A DNA stretch of 64,000 nucleotides from Flavobacterium ranwuense (GCF_004349315.1 NZ_SMLH01000001.1:186001-250000); one strand, 5' to 3'; counted from the stretch's first letter, positions 38,271 through 47,516 are shown. Notes: a model not told the origin generated them from the letters alone. Program-made: numbers and translations.

Positions 38271-38286
38271 AGCTAAAAAATGAAAT

Positions 38287-41200
38287 TTACACTGTATGTT
38301 TTGGATTAAATCCGTCTTCGCTTAATTCGGTGTGCACGTAATCAGCAACCATTTCAGCTTCATAATCAACTTTTTCTCCTTTTGAAAGTTTGTTGATGGC
38401 TTTTTCCATAATTTGGTAAATTACCGGAACTACGACTAAAGTTAGGAATAATGAGGAAATTAATCCTCCAATAATTACCCAAGCCAAACCATTTTTCCAT
38501 TCAGCTCCAGCTCCAGATGCTAGTGCAATCGGGAACATACCAAATACCATCGCGATAGTTGTCATCAAAATTGGACGAAGACGCGCATGATTCGCTTGGA
38601 TTAATGCTGTTCTAACCGTTTCGCCAGCTTTACGCCTTTGATTGGTATAATCTACAAGCATAATCGCATTTTTACAAACTAGACCAATAAGCATGATGAT
38701 ACCTAAAATAGTAAATATATTCAGTGTATTATTGGTTAAAGCCAAAGCCAACATTGCTCCAATAAATGAAAGCGGAATCGCAAACAATACCACAAATGGA
38801 TGTACAAAACTATCGTATAACGAAACCATTACAAGGTAAACCAAGATAATCGCAGCTAATAAAGCTATTCCTAATGTTCCAAAACCTTCACTTTGGTTTT
38901 CTTGATCGCCACCCCAAATGTAATTTACACCAGTTGGTTTTTTTAATTTATCAATTTTTTCTTGCCATTGCGTTACAATTGTTCCAGAAGGAACTCCTAC
39001 ATTTTGACCTTTTACAGTTACCGATGCCGATTTGTCTCTTCGTTCTAATTCACTTGGTCCAGAACCTTCTGTTACGGTTGCAAATTGATTCAGTTTTATT
39101 TGCTGACCAGCTTCATTTATAAAAATTAAATTGCTTACATCGGCAATACTTTTTCTGTCGAAAGCATTGTATTTAATGTTGATGTCGTATTCGTATTCAC
39201 CAGCTCTAAATCTTCCATCAGTATTTCCGCTAAAAGCAGTTTGCATGGTCATACCAACTGTTTGCAAACTCAATCCCAAAGCTGCCATTTTATCTCTATC
39301 CACTTTTACATTCACTTCTGGATTTCCATCTTCTACTGATAATTCGATTTCTGTTGCTCCTGGAATGGTACGTAATTCTTTTTCTGCTGCTTTCGCAAAT
39401 TGCATGGCGCTTTCTACATTTGGACCAGTTACAATTAATCCTAAAGTGGCATCTTCTGCAGTTCCTAAAATACCAACTGGAACCGTTTTCACTTTTGCGC
39501 CAACTAATATTTTTTCTAATTTACGTTTTGTTTTTGCAGCATACACATTTGCAGGTTCATCACGTTTATCTAATCCAACCATTTTAACGTTTATCTCAGA
39601 CTTGTAAGCAGTTGCTTGCGAAGCACCAAGACCTTCACTGGTTTGACCAATCGTTGTAATTTGACTAAAAACATACTCTTCTTTCTTCAAAAATGCTTCT
39701 GCTTTTTGCGTCATGAAATTGGTTTGCTCTAATGAAGCATCTTTTGGCATTTCTATTTGAACTAAAAACTCACCACTATCAGACGCTGCAAAGAATTCTC
39801 CACCAATAAATCCACCACCAAATAAACTAATCATAGAACCAAAAAAGAGTACTAAAACTATAGCCAGTGTTTTAAAATAATGATCCAAACACCATTCTAA
39901 TAATCTTGAAACCCAGTTTGTAAAACGCGTTAAATAGCTTTCAAATCCAAGTATAATCCTTCCAAAAAGGTTTTTACCTTCAATATGTTCTAGTTTTCCA
40001 TATCTTGAAGACAACCACGGAATGATTGTAAATGAAGCCACTAAAGACAACAATGTTGAAATAATTACAGTCACGCAGAATTGCGTAATAATGTTAGAAA
40101 CCAATCCGGTACTCATTGCAATTGGTAAAAATACCACTACAATTACTAAAGTAATCGACACAACAGTTCCACCAATTTCCGCAGTTCCATCATAGGCTGC
40201 ACGAACCTTGTTTTTACCCATTTCCATGTGCCTGTAAATATTCTCCAGAACAACAATAGCATCATCCACAAGAATACCTACAACAAGAGACAGACCTAAT
40301 AAACTCATTAAGTTTAAGGTATAACCCATCAAATAAATTCCGATGAAAGTAGCAATTAATGAGGCAGGAATAGAAACCATTACAATCAACGAGTTTCTAA
40401 TACTGTGCAAGAAAAACAACATTACAAGAGCAACTAAAAGTACCGCAATAAGTAAATCATGCACAACAGCATCAGCAGCTTCAAGTGTAAAAATGGTACT
40501 GTCTTTAGCAATTTCTAATTTTAAACCATTCGCTTTATAATCGGTTTCCAGTTTAGCAATTGTTTTAACTAATTCTTCACTTACCGCAACCGCATTGGCA
40601 TCAGATTGCTTTATAATTTGTAAAATAATGGCGCTTTTTTGATTGACACGCGCTACTTTTTCAGTGATTTTTTGAGTATCCTGAACATCAGCAATATCGC
40701 GTAAACGAACTTGAATTCCGTTTTTAGATGATACAACCAAGTTTCTTAATTCGTCAACATTTTTATATTTTCCGGCCAAACGAATTAATATTTTCTGCTC
40801 ACGAGTTTGAATATTTCCTGTTGGAAAATCTAAATTAGAAGATAAAATATTTTGTTGCACTTGCGGAATAGAAAGTCCATAAGCTTGCATTTTTACTGCA
40901 TCAAGATTGACTTGAATTTCTCTTTCTTGTCCACCAATAATATTTACTTGTGCTACACCTTCTACTCGAGAAATAACTGGTGCTAATTTTTTATCAATTA
41001 AGTCGTAAAAAGCAACTTCATCCATTTTTCCGTTGGCACCAATAGTCATAATTGGTAAATCGCTTAAGGAAAATTTACTCAACGAAGGCATTTCAACATC
41101 ATCTGGTAAATCACTAAGAATAGCATTTATTTTACGTTGAGCATCGTTCATAGAGATATTAACATCAGCCGAAGAGGTCAATGTAATAGACACTGTTGAC

Positions 41201-41463
41201 AAACTTTCGTAGGACTTCGAGTCTATTTTTTTAATATTTTCTAAGGATGCAATCGCATCTTCAATTTTTTTAGTCACCGTATTTTCTACCTCGCTTGGAG
41301 ACGCTCCTGGATAAATAGTGGCAACAGTAATTACATTGGTTTCGAATTTTGGAATCAATTCGTAGCCCAATTGGCTGTAACTAAACAGTCCTCCTAGCGT
41401 TAGAATCGTAAATAATACGATAACTAATGAGGGACGTTTTATGGATATTTCTGCTAATTTCAT
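38287..41463 (-). CDS. RND multidrug efflux permease (AcrB/HAE1 family)
   Basis: A 1058-residue inner-membrane proton antiporter, the pump of a tripartite efflux system. It has the twelve-helix RND layout with two large periplasmic loops. The proton-relay Asp pair is in LVVGILVDDAIVVLENIYRH, and the helix 10 Lys in GLVCKNAIMLVDYTNQRR. It is the last gene of the operon tetR-tolC-adaptor-pump. Substrates cannot be predicted. A 14-base tandem repeat lies in the spacer to the adaptor gene. Confidence 0.96.
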   Translation of the reverse strand: MKLAEISIKRPSLVIVLFTILTLGGLFSYSQLGYELIPKFETNVITVATIYPGASPSEVENTVTKKIEDAIASLENIKKIDSKSYESLSTVSITLTSSADVNISMNDAQRKINAILSDLPDDVEMPSLSKFSLSDLPIMTIGANGKMDEVAFYDLIDKKLAPVISRVEGVAQVNIIGGQEREIQVNLDAVKMQAYGLSIPQVQQNILSSNLDFPTGNIQTREQKILIRLAGKYKNVDELRNLVVSSKNGIQVRLRDIADVQDTQKITEKVARVNQKSAIILQIIKQSDANAVAVSEELVKTIAKLETDYKANGLKLEIAKDSTIFTLEAADAVVHDLLIAVLLVALVMLFFLHSIRNSLIVMVSIPASLIATFIGIYLMGYTLNLMSLLGLSLVVGILVDDAIVVLENIYRHMEMGKNKVRAAYDGTAEIGGTVVSITLVIVVVFLPIAMSTGLVSNIITQFCVTVIISTLLSLVASFTIIPWLSSRYGKLEHIEGKNLFGRIILGFESYLTRFTNWVSRLLEWCLDHYFKTLAIVLVLFFGSMISLFGGGFIGGEFFAASDSGEFLVQIEMPKDASLEQTNFMTQKAEAFLKKEEYVFSQITTIGQTSEGLGASQATAYKSEINVKMVGLDKRDEPANVYAAKTKRKLEKILVGAKVKTVPVGILGTAEDATLGLIVTGPNVESAMQFAKAAEKELRTIPGATEIELSVEDGNPEVNVKVDRDKMAALGLSLQTVGMTMQTAFSGNTDGRFRAGEYEYDINIKYNAFDRKSIADVSNLIFINEAGQQIKLNQFATVTEGSGPSELERRDKSASVTVKGQNVGVPSGTIVTQWQEKIDKLKKPTGVNYIWGGDQENQSEGFGTLGIALLAAIILVYLVMVSLYDSFVHPFVVLFAIPLSFIGAMLALALTNNTLNIFTILGIIMLIGLVCKNAIMLVDYTNQRRKAGETVRTALIQANHARLRPILMTTIAMVFGMFPIALASGAGAEWKNGLAWVIIGGLISSLFLTLVVVPVIYQIMEKAINKLSKGEKVDYEAEMVADYVHTELSEDGFNPKHTV

Positions 41464-41473
41464 TTTTTTCTTT

Positions 41474-41501
41474 GCTTTAGGCTTTAAGCTTTAGGCTTTA
41501 A
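41474..41501 (-). repeat. Tandem 14-base repeat between adaptor and pump genes
   Basis: GCTTTAGGCTTTAA (plus strand) occurs twice in direct succession, with related words around it, in the 69-base spacer of the efflux operon. Confidence 0.7.
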
Positions 41502-41532
41502 GCGGTTTCTTTATGACTTTCGACTTTAAGAC

Positions 41533-42600
41533 TTATTTTATAACGTCCACTTTAGATCCGTCTTGAAGGTTGATTTGTCCTGTAATAATTACAGTTATGC
41601 CATCAGATAATCCGTTAAGAATTTCAACTTTATCACCAAGAATTCTTCCAGCAGTTACTGTTTTCAATTTAGCAGTTCCATTTTCGATTACAAATATTTC
41701 GTTGCTGCTTACACTTCCTACAAAGGCATTTCTAGGAACGATCATCAACGATTGTTTTTGTTGGTTTGAAGCAAACTCAGCAGTTCCATACATACCAGCT
41801 TTTAAGTCTTTAGAAGCATTGTTTGTAATTTCAATTTCTACCGGAAAGTTCAAACTTTCGTCAGCTTTAGAAGCAATAAAAGTAATTTTTCCAGAAAAAG
41901 TTTTGTCCGGATAAACACTAGCGGTAACTTTAATTGGAGTTCCAACTTTTAAGCTTGCTACTTGACTTTCATTAACGGCAACTTTTAATTTTAATTTAGA
42001 AACGTTCACTATGTCAAATAGTTCAGTCGCTGGCATTCCTGTTAAAATAGAACCTGGTTCGATGTATTTTTTATTGATAAATCCGCTAATTGGTGCTTTT
42101 ATTCTTGTATCACCAACATTGATGTTTGCTTGAGTTAATTGCGCTTTTGCATTTACCATTGCTAGTTTTGCTTGGTCTAATTGTTGCTTGGTAACACCGC
42201 CAGTTTTAAAAGCATTTTCATATCTATTGTAATCTGCCACAGCATTTTGGTATGATGAATTTGCAGTTTGTGCATTTACATTTATAACATCACTTCTAAC
42301 AATTGCAAGTGTTTGACCAACGGTTACATAATCACCTTCTTTAGCCAAGACTTTTACCACTTTTCCTGATTTTTCTGCAGAAAATTTTAATTCTTGAATT
42401 GGTTCAAAATTTCCGTTTGATGTGAAATCTAATGAAACTTCTTCTGTCTTTACCGTTTCAATTCTTACAGAAACCGTAGCATTTTTCTCAGCAACAATGG
42501 CCGTTTTAGCTTCGTTTTCTTTTTTGTTATTAGTTAACACATAAGCAATTAGCCCTAATGCTGCTACAATTACTACTGTTGTTATTATAATTTTTTTCAT
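41533..42600 (-). CDS. RND efflux periplasmic adaptor (membrane fusion protein)
   Basis: A 355-residue HlyD/AcrA-type adaptor linking the pump to the TolC channel. An N-terminal signal anchor (residues 4-24) precedes a lipoyl half-motif (GKVVKVLAKEGDYVTVGQTL), a short alpha-hairpin (about 100-155), the second half (RIKAPISGFINKKYIEPGS), a beta-barrel domain, and the membrane-proximal domain. No lipobox is seen, so it is held by its N-terminal helix or is free in the periplasm. It ends 69 bases before the pump gene. Confidence 0.94.
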   Translation of the reverse strand: MKKIIITTVVIVAALGLIAYVLTNNKKENEAKTAIVAEKNATVSVRIETVKTEEVSLDFTSNGNFEPIQELKFSAEKSGKVVKVLAKEGDYVTVGQTLAIVRSDVINVNAQTANSSYQNAVADYNRYENAFKTGGVTKQQLDQAKLAMVNAKAQLTQANINVGDTRIKAPISGFINKKYIEPGSILTGMPATELFDIVNVSKLKLKVAVNESQVASLKVGTPIKVTASVYPDKTFSGKITFIASKADESLNFPVEIEITNNASKDLKAGMYGTAEFASNQQKQSLMIVPRNAFVGSVSSNEIFVIENGTAKLKTVTAGRILGDKVEILNGLSDGITVIITGQINLQDGSKVDVIK

Positions 42601-42605
42601 CTTGA

Positions 42606-43970
42606 TTATTTGTTTGTTAGTGTTTTAAGTTCGCCTTTTGATTTGATTAATTGTATTTCTGCCAGTTTATAATCTAATAATGCTGTTGTGTAGTTGTTTT
42701 GTGCAGCTACTAATTCGTTTTCTGCATCTAATAAATCAGTTAAAGAAGCCAAACCTTGAATGTAATTGTTGTTGGTATTCGTTAAAACTTCCTGAGCCAA
42801 TTGCGCATTTTGTTTTTGATTGTTGATAGATATGATGCTGTTGTCAATTTGAGTTTTAGCATTTTCATATTCTAAATCCAATGACAATTTGGTTTCTTCT
42901 AAATCTACTTTTATCGATTCTAATTTGTTCTCAGCTTGACGTACTTTGGCGCGAGTTCCAAATCCGGTGAAGATTGGAATGTTTAGATTTAAACCAATTG
43001 CCGCATAATCTGACCAATAAACACCATCGGATGGTTTTTTAAACCAAGGCATTTCTGGACCTTGACCAATGTAATTGTAACTTCCAGTTAAAGAAAGTGT
43101 AGGATAATAAGCTGCTTGAACTGATTTTTTCTGAAATTGTAAAAGTTGTTCGTTCTTTTTTAACAACAAATATTCTGTTCTAGTTGTTGTGTCAGGCGTT
43201 TGAGAAAGCGCATTTGCAGTAACTTCAAATTCGGTTTGCGGAATAGAAATTTTAGTTTCAATTGGCATTCCTATCAAAAATTTTAAAGAATTTTCTTGAA
43301 TTTGAACCGCGTTTATTGTTTGTTGACGTTGCGTATTGATATTCGAAATCCTTACCAGAATTCTGTCTAAATCAATTTTTTTAGCCAGTCCATTGTCAAA
43401 TTGACCTTTAATGATGTCTTTAACTTTATTGGTGTTTTTCAAATTATTATCAAAAACATTTAAGTTTTGACGTGTCACATATACTTGATAATAGGCATTT
43501 GCAACTTTTTCAATAACTTGTTCTTCGGTTAATTGTGCATTTATCTGATAAAATTCTCTGGTAGATTTTGCAGCTTTCAGTCCAATAAAAACCGATTGAT
43601 CGTATAAAGCTTGGTTTAGCGTAATTCCAGCGCCAGAACTCCATTTTTGTCCAAAAGCTGCTTGAATTGTAGTTCCGGGTGCACCAAATCCTGCTCCATC
43701 AATAACTGTAGTTTGTATTATTGGGTTGTGATTTAAACTTCCGCTAGCAGAAATTTGTGGTAATGCTCTTGAACGTATTTCTTGAATTTCGTATTCGCCA
43801 TTTTCTACTTGTAGTTTTGCTTTTTTGGCATCGGCTTTATTCTCTAAAGCGTAGTTTATGGCTTCTTTCAGTGTTAGCGTTTTTATTGGACTTGCAGCAG
43901 TATTGCTCAAGTTTTGTGATTGCGCCGAAAACGCAAAAGTCAAAATCGTTATTAAAATTATATTCTTCAT
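42606..43970 (-). CDS. TolC family outer-membrane efflux channel
   Basis: A 454-residue outer-membrane factor with a cleavable signal peptide (about residues 1-18, ending AQSQ). It has the two TolC-like halves, each with long coiled helices (TLKEAINYALENKADAKKAK in the first; TKLSLDLEYENAKTQIDNSI in the second). It completes the tripartite pump. It starts one base into the end of tetR and lies 5 bases before the adaptor gene, so it is clearly cotranscribed with both. Confidence 0.94.
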   Translation of the reverse strand: MKNIILITILTFAFSAQSQNLSNTAASPIKTLTLKEAINYALENKADAKKAKLQVENGEYEIQEIRSRALPQISASGSLNHNPIIQTTVIDGAGFGAPGTTIQAAFGQKWSSGAGITLNQALYDQSVFIGLKAAKSTREFYQINAQLTEEQVIEKVANAYYQVYVTRQNLNVFDNNLKNTNKVKDIIKGQFDNGLAKKIDLDRILVRISNINTQRQQTINAVQIQENSLKFLIGMPIETKISIPQTEFEVTANALSQTPDTTTRTEYLLLKKNEQLLQFQKKSVQAAYYPTLSLTGSYNYIGQGPEMPWFKKPSDGVYWSDYAAIGLNLNIPIFTGFGTRAKVRQAENKLESIKVDLEETKLSLDLEYENAKTQIDNSIISINNQKQNAQLAQEVLTNTNNNYIQGLASLTDLLDAENELVAAQNNYTTALLDYKLAEIQLIKSKGELKTLTNK

Positions 43971-44566
43971 TATATGGTGTAGTTTAGTAATTGTTTTTCA
44001 AGTTCGATAATTCCGGCTGGCGTAGCCATAGCTCTGGTGTGGTATTCTAGTATTTCAAGTTCTATTTTTTGAGATTCTTTTTCTGAACTTATATTTTCTT
44101 TATTGCTAAAAATTAAGTGATAGTAAAATCGTACATAATATTCAATATTTAGGTCAGATCGATATAAACCTTCGTCAATTCCTTTTCTTATATTTCGCTC
44201 AAAAGTCGTATTACACTCCTTTATTTCTCGAGACATCACCTTCTCATATATTTCAGGATAATGTTTTTTTAATTGATAAATAGGAGAAGTGTCTGAAGCT
44301 TTAAACATTTCTTTAAACATCTTTCTGATTTCAAAATTCTCTTCAATGGCATTGTAATTTTTAGCAACAATGTTGTCTATAATTTGATGAACTTCTTTGT
44401 GAATAGTAGCTGTACTCTCTTCAATAAGTATTTCTTTATTACAAAAATATTTGTAAATTGTCTTTTTTGAAATGCACATTTCACCTGCAATATCATCCAT
44501 TGTAATGCTCTTAAAACCTAGTTTTAAGAACATATCACTCGCTTTTGATATAATTTTCTCTTTCAT
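43970..44566 (-). CDS. TetR/AcrR family transcriptional regulator
   Basis: A 198-residue repressor-type protein and first gene of the efflux operon. The N-terminal helix-turn-helix is ITMDDIAGEMCISKKTIYKYFCNKE (residues 21-45); the rest is an alpha-helical ligand domain. A 28-base inverted repeat over its own promoter and a near-identical copy over the yceI promoter are its likely operators, so it probably represses itself, the pump and yceI until a ligand binds. The ligand is unknown. Confidence 0.92.
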   Translation of the reverse strand: MKEKIISKASDMFLKLGFKSITMDDIAGEMCISKKTIYKYFCNKEILIEESTATIHKEVHQIIDNIVAKNYNAIEENFEIRKMFKEMFKASDTSPIYQLKKHYPEIYEKVMSREIKECNTTFERNIRKGIDEGLYRSDLNIEYYVRFYYHLIFSNKENISSEKESQKIELEILEYHTRAMATPAGIIELEKQLLNYTI

Positions 44567-44617
44567 TTTCTTTATTCTTAATCAGTTGTGATGTATTAAA
44601 ACTGTTAAATTTCGATG

Positions 44618-44657
44618 CAAATGTAATTTGGAAACTTTGAAAACCAAAATAGTTTCC
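44618..44657 (-). promoter_or_regulatory. tetR operon promoter with inverted-repeat operator
   Basis: On the minus strand TTG (45-47 of 44645-44647) precedes TACATTTG (44618-44625) by 19 bases, an exact consensus promoter. The operator 44630-44657 has arms GGAAACT and AGTTTCC separated by 14 bases, covering the -33 element and the spacer, so a bound repressor would block RNA polymerase. Confidence 0.72.
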
Positions 44658-44703
44658 TTAAATTTTGTATTTATTTAACATTAAACTTAGTTTGTCTTTC
44701 TTG

Positions 44704-45225
44704 TTAAACTGTTAACTCTAAGTTTGCCATAAACTTAATATCTTGTCCTAAGGCTAACCCGCCGGTTTGATTAAATGAAGTAAAATTCAAACCAAAATCC
44801 TTACGATTGATTTGACCCGTTATCTCAAAAGCAGCTTTTTGATCGCCATCATAAGTATTGATTCCAATGAATTCAGCATCAAGCTCCACCACTTTTGTAA
44901 TGTTTTTTATGGTTAGATTTCCTTTTAAAAAATTAATGTTTTTATTGACTTTTTCGAATGAGGTCGACTTGAAACTAATAATTGGAAACTCCTTAATGTC
45001 GAATAAGTCATTCAACCCCAAGTGAGTATCTATTTGTTCCAGTTTTGCATCTTTATTATTGACATCTAAAGAGAATTCGATTGATGCATCTTCTATTTGA
45101 TTATCCTCAATATCAATATGCCCATTGAATTTATTTATGGAACCTGCCAGATACGCAATTATTGAGTGTCTCATTTTTATCAGAACATCTGATTGGCTCG
45201 AGTCAACTGTCCATTTTGTTTTCAT
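44704..45225 (-). CDS. YceI family lipid-binding protein
   Basis: A 173-residue lipocalin-like beta-barrel of the YceI family, which binds isoprenoid or other amphiphilic molecules. The sequence begins MKTKWTVDSSQSDVLIKMRH and has the family GHIDIED, DLFDIKEFPIISFKST and GQINRKDFGLNF stretches. No signal peptide is present, so it is cytoplasmic. Its promoter carries the same operator as tetR, and its transcript starts with a long hairpin. An 80-residue frame overlapping its start is a shadow. Confidence 0.9.
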   Translation of the reverse strand: MKTKWTVDSSQSDVLIKMRHSIIAYLAGSINKFNGHIDIEDNQIEDASIEFSLDVNNKDAKLEQIDTHLGLNDLFDIKEFPIISFKSTSFEKVNKNINFLKGNLTIKNITKVVELDAEFIGINTYDGDQKAAFEITGQINRKDFGLNFTSFNQTGGLALGQDIKFMANLELTV

Positions 45226-45240
45226 AATTCTTTGCGTTGT

Positions 45241-45278
45241 ATTTAGAATTTATTTCAGAATCGGAATAAATTCTAAAT
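45241..45278 (-). ncRNA. Long hairpin in the yceI 5-prime leader
   Basis: ATTTAGAATTTATT (45241-45254) and AATAAATTCTAAAT (45265-45278) are exact complements, extended inward by two more pairs around a 6-base loop. It lies between the yceI promoter and start codon, ending 15 bases before the ATG, so it must be in the mRNA leader. It may affect translation or stability; it is not a known riboswitch that I recognise. Confidence 0.6.
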
Positions 45279-45294
45279 GTTAAATTTTCGTTTG

Positions 45295-45334
45295 CAAATG
45301 TAAGAAGGAAACTTTGAATACTAAAATAGTTTCC
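45295..45334 (-). promoter_or_regulatory. yceI promoter with the tetR-type operator
   Basis: TACATTTG (complement of 45295-45302) lies the same distance (12 bases, start to start) from operator 45307-45334 as in the tetR promoter. The two 28-base operators agree at 26 positions and have identical arms GGAAACT/AGTTTCC. The -33 triplet here is TTA and not TTG, which predicts a weaker promoter. Confidence 0.7.
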
Positions 45335-45421
45335 AGTGTATTTTAATTTATTTAACATTTGATGACAAAAGGGAGTTTGTAATGCTAATTGAATACTGTA
45401 AATTAGCCAAAAAATTATTTT

Positions 45422-46396
45422 ATGCATTCTATTTACCAGTATCAAGAGTTTCTTTCGGATTATTTGGAATCACAATATGAAACAAAAGAACCGAAAAATC
45501 TATACGAACCGATACATTATATTTTGGATCTTGGAGGTAAAAGAATGCGTCCGGTACTTACATTAATGAGTGCGGAGGTTTTTGATGCAGATTATAAAAA
45601 AGCGTTGCCGGCGGCTTTGGCTGTTGAAGTTTTTCATAATTTTTCGTTGGTTCATGATGATATTATGGATGATGCGCCATTGCGAAGAGGACAAGAAACA
45701 GTTCATGAGAAATGGAATTTAAACACCGGAATTTTATCTGGTGATGCGATGCTGATTTTAGCGTACCAATATTTTGAACAATATGAACCCGTTATTTTTC
45801 GGGATTTAGCCAAGTTATTTAGCAAAACCGCTCTTGAAGTTTGTGAAGGTCAGCAATGGGACGTCGATTTTGAAGTACGGAATGATGTTACGATTCCGGA
45901 ATACCTGAAAATGATTCAGTATAAAACGGCCGTTTTGGTTGCCGCAGCCATGAAAATGGGAGCCATTATCGCTGAAACTTCGGAAGAAAATGCAAATCTG
46001 ATTTATGATTTTGGACTGAATTTAGGTTTGGCTTTTCAATTACAGGATGATTTCCTAGATGCTTTTGGTGATCCTGAAACCTTTGGAAAACAAGTTGGCG
46101 GCGATATTATAGAAAACAAAAAAACGTATTTGTATCTAAAAGCAGTTGCTTTTTCAGAAGAAGAGGAAGCGCAGGAATTGAGACGATTGTTTTCGATTCA
46201 GCCAGAAGACAATACTGAAAAAATCAAAACGGTAAAAGAGCTTTTTAACAGCTCAGGCGCTTCAAAAGCAACTCAAGATGCAATACAAGATTTTACGTTT
46301 AAGGCTTTTCAAACTTTGGATAAAATGAATATTGACTCCGATAAAAAAGCATTACTAAAAACTTTTGGCGAGAATTTAATGGGAAGAAAAGTTTAG
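45422..46396 (+). CDS. Polyprenyl diphosphate synthase (trans-isoprenyl)
   Basis: A 324-residue all-alpha enzyme that condenses isopentenyl diphosphate onto allylic primers. Landmarks: GGKRMRP (38-44), first Asp-rich motif DDIMDD with Asp79, Asp80 and Asp83, KTAVLVAAAMKMGA, and second motif FQLQDDFLDAFGD. The first motif lacks the two-residue insert of bacterial farnesyl synthases, and Phe74 lies five residues before it, which in related enzymes limits products to about C20. Geranylgeranyl or a similar product is possible, but menaquinone side-chain synthesis cannot be excluded. Cytoplasmic. Confidence 0.93.
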   Translation: MHSIYQYQEFLSDYLESQYETKEPKNLYEPIHYILDLGGKRMRPVLTLMSAEVFDADYKKALPAALAVEVFHNFSLVHDDIMDDAPLRRGQETVHEKWNLNTGILSGDAMLILAYQYFEQYEPVIFRDLAKLFSKTALEVCEGQQWDVDFEVRNDVTIPEYLKMIQYKTAVLVAAAMKMGAIIAETSEENANLIYDFGLNLGLAFQLQDDFLDAFGDPETFGKQVGGDIIENKKTYLYLKAVAFSEEEEAQELRRLFSIQPEDNTEKIKTVKELFNSSGASKATQDAIQDFTFKAFQTLDKMNIDSDKKALLKTFGENLMGRKV

Positions 46397-46568
46397 GTTT
46401 TTGATTGATGATTAACGATTTTTGACCCAAGCGACAGCGAACTCGCGAAGCATTGCAGAAGTTTTACTTCGGATAAATAATTGTTCTATCACAAAAATCC
46501 ATACCTCCAAAAATAAAAATCAGTACTGTTACCAAATCTGAATTCGTTAATAAAAAATCTAAAATCAA

Positions 46569-46919
46569 ATGTTTATAGTTCCAAAAAATACCGATTTACT
46601 ACTTACTGAAGCGGAAGGCGAAAACTTATATTTGAAATTAATTGAACAAATGAATAAGGATTTCAATCTCGCTAACGAAGCAATTGATTTTCCTTTGAGT
46701 ATCTCCCCTAATGAATTGAAGTTGCAGCTTCATGAAAAAATCTACCGCCTAATTCAATATAAATTTGCTGAATACCTCAACTTACTTTACATAATTGATG
46801 TTTCTGAGGAGGAAATAAAAAAACTAGACGGATCTGATTTAGTAATTCTGGCAGAACAAGTCGCCTTCTTAATTCTAAAAAGAGAATGGCAAAAAGTCTG
46901 GTTCAGGAATAAGTATTAA
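46569..46919 (+). CDS. Conserved hypothetical small protein
   Basis: A 116-residue mostly alpha-helical cytoplasmic protein with no signal peptide, membrane helix or motif that I recognise. It is leucine- and glutamate-rich with an aromatic basic end (EWQKVWFRNKY). Codon use and composition resemble its neighbours, and it lies in a same-strand order behind the polyprenyl synthase, though 172 bases apart. I think it is real, since no overlapping frame competes. Confidence 0.65.
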   Translation: MFIVPKNTDLLLTEAEGENLYLKLIEQMNKDFNLANEAIDFPLSISPNELKLQLHEKIYRLIQYKFAEYLNLLYIIDVSEEEIKKLDGSDLVILAEQVAFLILKREWQKVWFRNKY

Positions 46920-46952
46920 TTATTAATGTCAGAAGCAAAGTAAGTTTTTACA

Positions 46953-47516
46953 TTAAAAATAAACCCTGACAAACGGCATGAATGCGCTGCCATAAATGTT
47001 ATTGTCGTCATTTAATACATTGTAACGGGCGCCAATTGTAGCGTTTCCGGATCTATAACCTGCTCCCAGAAACAATCCTGTGTTCCAGTAATCTTGTGAA
47101 TTGCTATTGGATCCCTCCAAATCTACATTGACTCTTAATTGTTCCAGTTCAGCCGAAAGTTGGATTTCAGATATTGGATTAAAAAGACCTATAACACTGC
47201 CACCATACAAATGGGAAGCGTAATACTCTTTTTGTTTTAAATATTTATATTGTACGCCAACCCCCAAAGCTACATACTCATTGAAATTATAAATAGCACT
47301 TGGAGCCAATGAAATGTCCGTATAGCCAGAGCCAAAGCCTAAACCAATTCCGCCTCCAAATTGCACATTCCTCCAAAACTGATTTTGGGTTTTAGGAGAG
47401 GATGAATTTTGTTGTGCAAACAGACAACTTGAAAAAAATAAGGTGATTATCACCAATAATGATTTGGAATCCTCTAAAAAGCTATTCTTTGTCATAAGTT
47501 TTTGGTTTTTTAACAT
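46953..47516 (-). CDS. Exported small beta-barrel protein of unknown function
   Basis: A 187-residue protein with an N-terminal signal (LLVIITLFFSSCLFAQ, cleavage near residue 35) and an outer-membrane beta-barrel-like body rich in Gly and aromatic residues, ending in Phe (FVRVYF). A second start at 47495 (MTKNSFLED) is likely. Homologues in flavobacteria are, as I recall, often labelled alpha-ketoglutarate decarboxylase, probably only because the gene sits beside sucA; nothing in the sequence supports an enzyme. It is divergent from sucA. Confidence 0.75.
   Translation of the reverse strand: MLKNQKLMTKNSFLEDSKSLLVIITLFFSSCLFAQQNSSSPKTQNQFWRNVQFGGGIGLGFGSGYTDISLAPSAIYNFNEYVALGVGVQYKYLKQKEYYASHLYGGSVIGLFNPISEIQLSAELEQLRVNVDLEGSNSNSQDYWNTGLFLGAGYRSGNATIGARYNVLNDDNNIYGSAFMPFVRVYF

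Larger units (their letters stand above)
37530..38286. other. Degenerate spacer after GH16
   Basis: 757 bases with no intact gene. It contains a susD 3-prime remnant (37710-37838), a hairpin at 37875-37917, a terminator at 38146-38188 homologous to that of the neighbouring susD, and the RND operon terminator at 38233-38270. It reads like the scar of a lost third SusCD unit. Confidence 0.6.

Noticed and set aside
45203..45445. 80-residue minus-strand frame before yceI
   Set aside because: It overlaps the yceI start and covers the yceI promoter, operator and leader hairpin; no protein-like features.
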